From an uncultured Roseiflexaceae bacterium (lineage in GTDB: Bacteria; Chloroflexota; Chloroflexia; Chloroflexales; Roseiflexaceae), in the NCBI GenBank assembly GCA_937974195.1, contig CALJIC010000251.1:1-22709 (forward strand): a stretch of 22,709 nt of DNA, in the 5' to 3' direction. A program made the position numbers and the translations under genes. The notes beneath the pieces were generated by a model. It was not told where the DNA came from and did no database searches. It was given only the letters and a program-made list of their open reading frames with translations. Shown piece by piece: positions 18,597 to 22,709 of this stretch; positions within the stretch are counted from its first letter, which is position 1, and every line of letters starts with the position of its first letter.

Positions 18597-19225
18597 CCGT
18601 GCTGAACATCGTGGCAGTGGCGCTGACGCTCATGGTGCTGAGCAGGATCCTGGGCGACAACCCGCTGTTCCGCGCCGCGCAGTACCTGTTCGTCGGCGCG
18701 TCGCTTGGGCTGGCCTTCGTGATCGCCTACCACCAGGTGCTGCGCCCGGCGGCGCTGGCGCTGGCCAGCGGCAGCTCCACGGCCGCCGTGCTCTACGGCG
18801 TCCCGCTGGCGCTGGGCATCCTGCTGCTGCCGCGCATCACGGGCGGGCAGGAGCTCTCCTGGCTGGCGAACATCCCGCTCGCGCTGATCTTCGGCGTGGG
18901 CGCGGCGCTCGCTGTCGGCGGCGCGATCGCCGGGACGCTGCTTCCGCAGCTGCTGGACACGGCCCGGCCGTTCGACGGCGGGCCGGGGCAGGTCGCGGGC
19001 GTGATCGTGCTGGCGCTGGGCACGGTGGTGACGCTCAGCGCGTTCTACTACACCGCGCCGCGTACGAGCGGGGGCGGCCGGGTCGTCGCCGCCGCGGCGC
19101 TGATCGGCCACTGGCTGCTCATGGTGGCGTTCGGCTTCTTCTTCGCCGGCGCGCTGCAGACCTACCTGAGCGCGCTCACCGAGCGCCTCGGCTTCGTGAT
19201 CGGCTGGTTCCAGGGCCTGTTCTGA
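18593..19225 (+). CDS. Uncharacterised six-helix membrane protein
   Basis: A 210-residue hydrophobic protein with about six membrane helices (near 1-18, 25-48, 61-80, 87-112, 131-152 and 161-185) and a short C-terminal tail ending GWFQGLF. No motif of a known transporter or enzyme is visible. The ATG overlaps the stop of the scaffold gene (ATGA) and has a strong AAGGAG site at 18581-18586, so translation is coupled to the scaffold. It is followed eight bases later by the MutL-like ATPase gene. It differs in sequence from the six-helix protein at 14976; the two could form a heteromeric membrane base, which is inference. Confidence 0.8.
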   Translation: MTVLNIVAVALTLMVLSRILGDNPLFRAAQYLFVGASLGLAFVIAYHQVLRPAALALASGSSTAAVLYGVPLALGILLLPRITGGQELSWLANIPLALIFGVGAALAVGGAIAGTLLPQLLDTARPFDGGPGQVAGVIVLALGTVVTLSAFYYTAPRTSGGGRVVAAAALIGHWLLMVAFGFFFAGALQTYLSALTERLGFVIGWFQGLF

Positions 19226-19232
19226 GAGCACT

Positions 19233-21233
19233 ATGACGACCCCACATCCACAGGCGGCGCTCCTCGCAGAGATCGGCAGCGTCACGACGCGGGTCACGCT
19301 GGTGGACAGCGTGGACGGCGAGACGCGCCTGATCGGGCAGGCCGAGGTGCCGAGCAGCTTCGAGCCACCGGCCGAGGATGCGCTGGCGGCGATCATCGCC
19401 GCGGCCGAGCAGATCGGCGAGATGACCGGCCGCCGGCTGGTGGAGAGCGGGCGCCTGATCATGCCGCAGACGCCCGAGCGGGACGGCGTGAACACGGTGG
19501 CGGCGATCACCAGCGCGGCGGGCCCGATGGGCGTGGTGATCGCGGCGGTAGCGGGGGATGTCTCGGCGCGCAGCGCGCTGCGGGCGAGCCGGGCCACCTA
19601 CACCAGAACGCTGCAGGTCGTGACGCTGGACGACGCGGCGCGCGCCGATCACGCCCAGGACGCGACCTGGATCGAGCGGCAGGTGCAGGCGCTCACCGGC
19701 ACGGACCCGGATGTGGCGATCATCGCCGGGGGCCTGGAGGACGGCGCCGAGGATGCGCTGGTGCGGCTGGCCCACATCATCGGGCTCACCGCGATGACGG
19801 CGCAGGTGGACACCGAGGGCCAGCAGCGGCAGGATGTCAACGCGCGGCCGGTGATCTTCGCCGGCAACAGCCGCGCCCGCGAGCGGGTGATCGAGGCGCT
19901 GTCCGGGCGCGCCGAGCTCAGCGTGGTGGAGAACCTGCGGCCGGCGCTGGAGGTGGAGCGGCTGACGGCCTGCCGCCAGGAGATCGAGCGGCTGTACAAC
20001 GAGCGGGTGCTGCCGACGCTACCCGGCGCGGAGCAGCTGAGGCGCCTGCGGGCGGCGCCGCTGCGCACGGCGTGCGATGCGCACGGGCTGATGACGCGCT
20101 TCGTGGCCGAGCGCTACGGGCGCTCGGTGCTCGCGCTCAACGTCGGCTCGGAGAACACCACCGCGCACCTGGCCAGCCCCGGCCGCTACAGCCCGGCCGT
20201 GCTGGCGGGGGTCGGGGTCGGCCACGGGATCGGCGGCCTGCTGGAGGAGCGCGGGGTGGAGGCGATCGCGCGCTGGCTGCCGTTCGGCGTGAGCGAGCGC
20301 GAGCTGACGCACCGGCTGCTGAACAGCATGCTTCGGCCGGGCATCCCGCCCGTGACGCGCGAGGACCTGCTCGTCGAGCACGCGGCCGCGCGCGAGGCGC
20401 TGGCCCTGGCGGTCGCGGCGCTGCTCGACGAGCGCCCGGATGCGACCTACGACCTGGTGATCGCCGGCGGCGGGCCGCTGGCGCACGCGCCGCACCCGGG
20501 CATCGCGGCGCTCACGCTGCTCGACGCGCTGCAGCCCACCGCCGAGTCGAGCGTGCTGGCGATCGAGCTGCACCTCGACACGCTGGGGCTGCTGGGGGCG
20601 TGCGGCGCCCTGGCCTACGTGGACGCGGACGCGGCGCTCACGCTGTTCGAGCGCGACCTGCTGCGCAACACCCCGCTGGCGACCTGCGTGGTGGCGCTGG
20701 GGAGCGGCCGGCCGGGCGACCTGGCGGTGGAGGCGACTCTGACGACGACCGGCGGCGGCACGCAGCAGGTGAGCGTGGCGCACGGGCAGATCGCGCGCAT
20801 CCCGCTCCCGCCGGGGAGGACGGGGCAGATCACGCTGCGGCCGGCGGGCGGCGTGCGCATCGGGCGGAACGCCCCGGGGGAGGAGGTGGCCTCGGAGCAG
20901 GCGGCGATCAGGGGCAGCGCCCTGGGCGTGGTGATCGACGCCCGCGGGCGGCCGCTGCAGGTGCCGCACGAGCATCGGGAGCGCCAGGAGGCGCTGTGGA
21001 GCTGGCTGGTCGGGCTGGGGGTGGAGAGCGAGGCGCTGCCGTACTCGACCGACGGGCCGCCGCCGGACGAGCCGGTCTCGCTGGGCAACGGCACGCAGCC
21101 GCGCATCTCCGAGCCGCGCATCTCCGAGCCGGCGCGCGTCCCCGCCGAGCGGCACTCGATCGACAGCGACCTGGCGCGCCTACGACAGACCGTGGAGGAG
21201 CCGAAGAAGCGGGGGTTCTTCCGGCGGGGCTAG
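19233..21233 (+). CDS. MutL/GlmL-like ASKHA (actin-fold) ATPase
   Basis: A 666-residue soluble protein of the family named after GlmL/MutL, which accompanies B12-dependent glutamate mutase and is thought to be a reactivating ATPase. The actin-type fold shows a phosphate-1 loop EIGSVTTRV (E13 where Asp is usual), a phosphate-2 loop NVGSENTT (303-310, Asn where Asp is usual) and an adenosine motif VIAGGGP (GGG at 412-414). After about residue 480 an extra, probably beta-rich domain follows, then a charged tail ending KKRGFFRRG. No mutase subunits or other B12 enzymes lie nearby; the neighbours are membrane proteins and the repeat scaffold. A role in glutamate fermentation is therefore unlikely, and a motor, chaperone or filament-like role in the membrane assembly is my inference. 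Whether the altered acidic residues still allow ATP hydrolysis is unclear. Confidence 0.83.
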   Translation: MTTPHPQAALLAEIGSVTTRVTLVDSVDGETRLIGQAEVPSSFEPPAEDALAAIIAAAEQIGEMTGRRLVESGRLIMPQTPERDGVNTVAAITSAAGPMGVVIAAVAGDVSARSALRASRATYTRTLQVVTLDDAARADHAQDATWIERQVQALTGTDPDVAIIAGGLEDGAEDALVRLAHIIGLTAMTAQVDTEGQQRQDVNARPVIFAGNSRARERVIEALSGRAELSVVENLRPALEVERLTACRQEIERLYNERVLPTLPGAEQLRRLRAAPLRTACDAHGLMTRFVAERYGRSVLALNVGSENTTAHLASPGRYSPAVLAGVGVGHGIGGLLEERGVEAIARWLPFGVSERELTHRLLNSMLRPGIPPVTREDLLVEHAAAREALALAVAALLDERPDATYDLVIAGGGPLAHAPHPGIAALTLLDALQPTAESSVLAIELHLDTLGLLGACGALAYVDADAALTLFERDLLRNTPLATCVVALGSGRPGDLAVEATLTTTGGGTQQVSVAHGQIARIPLPPGRTGQITLRPAGGVRIGRNAPGEEVASEQAAIRGSALGVVIDARGRPLQVPHEHRERQEALWSWLVGLGVESEALPYSTDGPPPDEPVSLGNGTQPRISEPRISEPARVPAERHSIDSDLARLRQTVEEPKKRGFFRRG

Positions 21234-21272
21234 CGGCCGGCACCCTCATGATGGCACGTTAAATGCAATGTA

Positions 21273-21349
21273 AGGGGGCGGAATGCTGATGGTTGCGATG
21301 GCCATCGCCCATGCCGGACGACGGCATGATCTGCCGCACATCGCCCCCT
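21273..21349. repeat. Nested inverted repeats downstream of the ATPase gene
   Basis: An outer 8-bp pair (AGGGGGCG 21273-21280, CGCCCCCT 21342-21349) encloses the perfect palindrome GCGATGGCCATCGC (21295-21308) and the hairpin CATGCCG-GACGA-CGGCATG (21310-21328). As RNA this could fold into a branched structure. It lies 40 bases after the last gene of the cluster and just before a terminator. Confidence 0.5.
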
Positions 21350-21360
21350 CTCTGTCCCCG

Positions 21361-21390
21361 GGCTGCCCGATGGGCAGCCTTTCCTCTTTT
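21361..21390 (+). terminator. Intrinsic terminator of the five-gene cluster
   Basis: GGCTGCCC (21361-21368) and GGGCAGCC (21372-21379) form a perfect 8-bp G+C-rich stem with a 3-base loop, followed by the T-rich TTTCCTCTTTT (21380-21390). It lies about 130 bases after the ATPase stop. Confidence 0.8.
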
Positions 21391-21634
21391 CGCGCCGGTG
21401 GCGCGCCGGGAAGATTTGCGGTAGCTTCGCTTCCCGAGCGGCCGAGCTTGTCGCGCTCAAGGCGAGCGCGCACCGCCCGCACGCTGAGGGGCCCGAGCGC
21501 TGTGAACATCCTGTGCGGAGATTCCTGCCCCAGATGTTCATTTCGGCAGAGCGCCCTGCTGTGCTGTGGGCATACGCAATCTCAGCAGAGGGAAGGGTGA
21601 TGCTTTTGGCAACACCTGTCTCGTCTCGCTCCCC

Positions 21635-21784
21635 TCACCTGAGGTCGGCGAAGTCCTCGCCGTGGAACTGCTCGTACAGCACGTCGCTGATGAAGCGGTA
21701 GGGGCTGTCTTTGTCGAGCAACGCAGCCCCGACCCGCCCCGTCTCCTCGGGCATCGGCCGAGGTGGCTGCGGTTTGAGGCACAT
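21635..21784 (-). pseudogene. N-terminal fragment of an IS1182-like transposase
   Basis: Leftward frame of 49 codons from ATG 21784 (AAGGA site just upstream) to TGA 21635. The peptide has MCLKPQP, MPEETGRVGAAL, SPYRFISDVL and EDFADLR, which matches the conserved start of IS1182-family DDE transposases (pattern PEETARVARAAF...NPY...DEDFADLF). The frame stops exactly where the family continues, and the following sequence in all leftward frames shows no further transposase, so over 90 % of the gene is gone. Terminal inverted repeats were not found. A relic of an insertion element is the best reading; family identity rests on recognition of this short block. Confidence 0.6.
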
Positions 21785-21798
21785 GCTTTTCCTTGAGC

Positions 21799-21832
21799 AA
21801 GATAAAATTGCCATCTAACTAATTTTTATCTT
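21799..21832. repeat. AT-rich inverted repeat
   Basis: AAGATAAAATT (21799-21809) pairs with AATTTTTATCTT (21821-21832) with one unpaired T and an 11-base loop. It lies just upstream of the transposase fragment and could be an end of the lost element, a terminator for leftward transcription from the genes at 22124-22709, or both. Confidence 0.5.
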
Positions 21833-22070
21833 TGATGTCAAGTGATGTTTTAGACAAGCATGCAGCAAGATGGTTTACCACTACGCTATACTGGTCATAC
21901 TTGGGTCATGAAGGCCCTGCCTGTAGCAAGCCCTATAGCTTTAGGCATCTACCAAACGATTGTGGACGCGCCGCATACCGTGCGGGCAAGTCGCAGCAGC
22001 GTCAGGTAACCTCAAAACAAGCTTGCGGAGCCGCTACTTTCGTTTGGTATCCATGGTGCCACTGAAGACC

Positions 22071-22098
22071 TTCACAACCCTGGTCAGCTTGCTATAAT
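22071..22098 (+). promoter_or_regulatory. Promoter-like sequence facing into the two leftward genes
   Basis: TTCACA (22071-22076) and a perfect TATAAT (22093-22098) with a 16-base spacer; the bases before the -10 box read TGC, giving an extended -10. It points rightward, so its transcript would start near 22105 and run antisense to the small membrane gene and the HExxH gene. No rightward gene follows within the window. Confidence 0.45.
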
Positions 22099-22123
22099 GT
22101 GGTTGAGAATGGTTTACGAAAGA

Positions 22124-22363
22124 CTACTCCCCTCCTATAATATCTGGCAGGAGTTGACAACCCAAAAAGTAATCTTCCAATCCTGACAGGACTGTCAACA
22201 CGATAATAAATACCACCATGAGCCAGAATTGGTAAGAGGGGTTTGTTGGACCTGTGCGCTCCCGCTCTTTGGGAAAAACCCTGTCAATTATTACCAGTGC
22301 TAACATGACACTGGTAAAGAAGTTTAGGATGAAAATCAACACGCGAATGTTGCCATTGCACAT
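22124..22363 (-). CDS. Small two-helix membrane protein, possible immunity protein
   Basis: A 79-residue protein with two hydrophobic helices (about 6-27 and 47-63) joined by a charged loop (PKERERTGPTN). An ATG four codons further upstream (22375) is also in frame, but the ATG at 22363 is preferred because GGAGG lies five bases before it, and that upstream ATG touches the ribosome site itself. The start is one base after the stop of the HExxH gene, so the two are translated from one message and probably coupled. No family is recognised. Its size, membrane location and place directly behind a predicted metallopeptidase C terminus fit an immunity protein that protects against a toxin acting at or beyond the membrane; this is inference from layout only. 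Confidence 0.65.
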   Translation of the reverse strand: MCNGNIRVLIFILNFFTSVMLALVIIDRVFPKERERTGPTNPSYQFWLMVVFIIVLTVLSGLEDYFLGCQLLPDIIGGE

Positions 22364-22364
22364 T

Positions 22365-22709
22365 CTAACCTCCATTTATCAGATTGTTAAGAAGGCCAGC
22401 TATAATGCGACCTCCCATTAAATAGCCTGCATTAATTGGCGATGCCAAACCCGAACTGAAGGCATGCACTTCAACGGGATTAAATAGGTATCCCGGCCCT
22501 AAAAAGGCTAGTCCTTTTGCTACTCGTGTAGCAACATTGCCTTGGTCCGATGCTCCAGCCCAAGCTGATAGGCGCTGCGCTGGCCGGGCAAGCGTTCTAA
22601 GCTTACCAAACTCCTGGCCGACGTGTGCGAGTTCATGGTAGACACTTCCACTTAACTTCCACGCATTACCACGTAAAGCCGAGCGAGATAACTGAATTAC
22701 TTGTTCCCC
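22365..22709 (-). CDS. C-terminal part of a protein with an HExxH metallopeptidase motif (partial)
   Basis: The last 114 codons of a leftward gene whose start lies beyond the right edge; the frame is open from base 22709 to TAG at 22365-22367. Residues, counted from the edge, include VYHELAHVGQ with the zinc-binding HELAH at 25-29 and NPVEVHAF with E80 as a plausible third zinc ligand 51 residues later, the arrangement of gluzincin-type peptidases and of HExxH domains found at the C terminus of polymorphic toxins. The last 30 residues are Gly/Ala/Ile-rich. GC content (near 50 %) is far below that of the housekeeping genes, which suggests transfer. A small membrane gene starts one base after the stop. 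The N-terminal part, which would show whether this is an Rhs- or other toxin-type protein, is missing. Confidence 0.72.
   Translation of the reverse strand, partial: GEQVIQLSRSALRGNAWKLSGSVYHELAHVGQEFGKLRTLARPAQRLSAWAGASDQGNVATRVAKGLAFLGPGYLFNPVEVHAFSSGLASPINAGYLMGGRIIAGLLNNLINGG

Larger units (their letters stand above)
21234..21634. other. Gene-free stretch with hairpins at the start of the lower-GC region
   Basis: No gene is supported; open frames here lack ribosome sites and family resemblance. The first 150 bases hold a nested set of inverted repeats and a terminator. From about 21391 onward I see only ordinary sequence with falling GC content, which links the chromosomal backbone to the transposase fragment. 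Confidence 0.6.
21785..22123. other. Low-GC stretch without a supported gene
   Basis: The stretch begins with an AT-rich inverted repeat (21799-21832) and ends with a promoter-like sequence. A 50-codon rightward frame at 21860-22009 (contains GIYQTIVDAPHTVRASRSSVR-like sequence) continues beyond its TAA in the same frame to about 22189, so it could be a broken small gene, but it has no ribosome site and I recognise no family. Confidence 0.45.

Noticed and set aside
19233..21233. Assignment as DNA mismatch repair MutL
   Set aside because: There is no GHKL ATPase motif; the ASKHA-type loops match the glutamate mutase-associated protein that happens to share the name.
21230..21541. Leftward open frames behind the transposase fragment as its possible continuation
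   Set aside because: The 103-codon frame is in phase with the fragment but shows none of the later conserved transposase blocks, and it runs across the hairpins and terminator of the neighbouring operon.
21832..22065. 77-codon rightward open frame in the low-GC stretch
   Set aside because: It starts at a TTG inside an AT-rich inverted repeat, lacks a ribosome site and its product resembles no family.

Overview
The window is a GC-rich (roughly 70 %) bacterial chromosome segment that most likely comes from a member of the Chloroflexota. The basis is the gene content and style: a four-domain S1 protein, ClpC next to RadA and a YacL-type PIN/TRAM protein, and a block of uncharacterised membrane genes ending in a MutL/GlmL-like ATPase. 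This taxonomic placement is inference from family resemblance, not a search result.

Region 1 (1-1750) reads rightward: a Glu/Leu/Phe/Val-type dehydrogenase (gdhA) followed 7 bases later by a YraN-family nuclease-fold protein, closed by a long hairpin that probably serves both strands. Region 2 (1779-6334) reads leftward: a MYG1/DHH-like predicted metallohydrolase and then the pyruvate dehydrogenase genes E1-alpha, E1-beta and E2; no E3 is present. A good sigma-70-like promoter (6444-6472) lies upstream of the first gene, back to back with an equally good rightward promoter (6516-6544) for rpsA.

Region 3 (6610-14113) reads rightward and is housekeeping: rpsA, clpC, radA, a membrane PIN/TRAM protein, dtd and an 81-residue protein of unknown role. 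The clpC-radA-yacL part matches the order known from Bacillus, but ctsR-mcsA-mcsB before clpC and disA between radA and yacL are missing. A perfect 28-bp palindrome behind clpC looks like its terminator, and the radA promoter begins within a few bases of it.

Region 4 (14110-21233) is the most interesting part. A strong promoter starts a tightly packed rightward run of five genes: a protein with a membrane anchor at each end, a six-helix membrane protein, a 974-residue protein with about 25 copies of a P-x-W-L-R short motif in a long disordered cytoplasmic arm plus two membrane helices, a second six-helix membrane protein, and an actin-fold (ASKHA) ATPase of the MutL/GlmL family without any mutase genes nearby. 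Overlap and spacing suggest one transcription unit. I propose it encodes a membrane-bound assembly whose function is undescribed, with the repeat protein acting as a multivalent scaffold.

Region 5 (21234-22709) is accessory DNA with visibly lower GC. It holds hairpins, a broken IS1182-like transposase start, a gene-poor stretch, and at the right edge two leftward genes absent from simple start-to-stop ORF calling or mis-started by it: the last 114 codons of a protein with an HExxH zinc-protease motif, and one base downstream a 79-residue two-helix membrane protein. The pair has the layout of a toxin with its immunity protein, which is inference.
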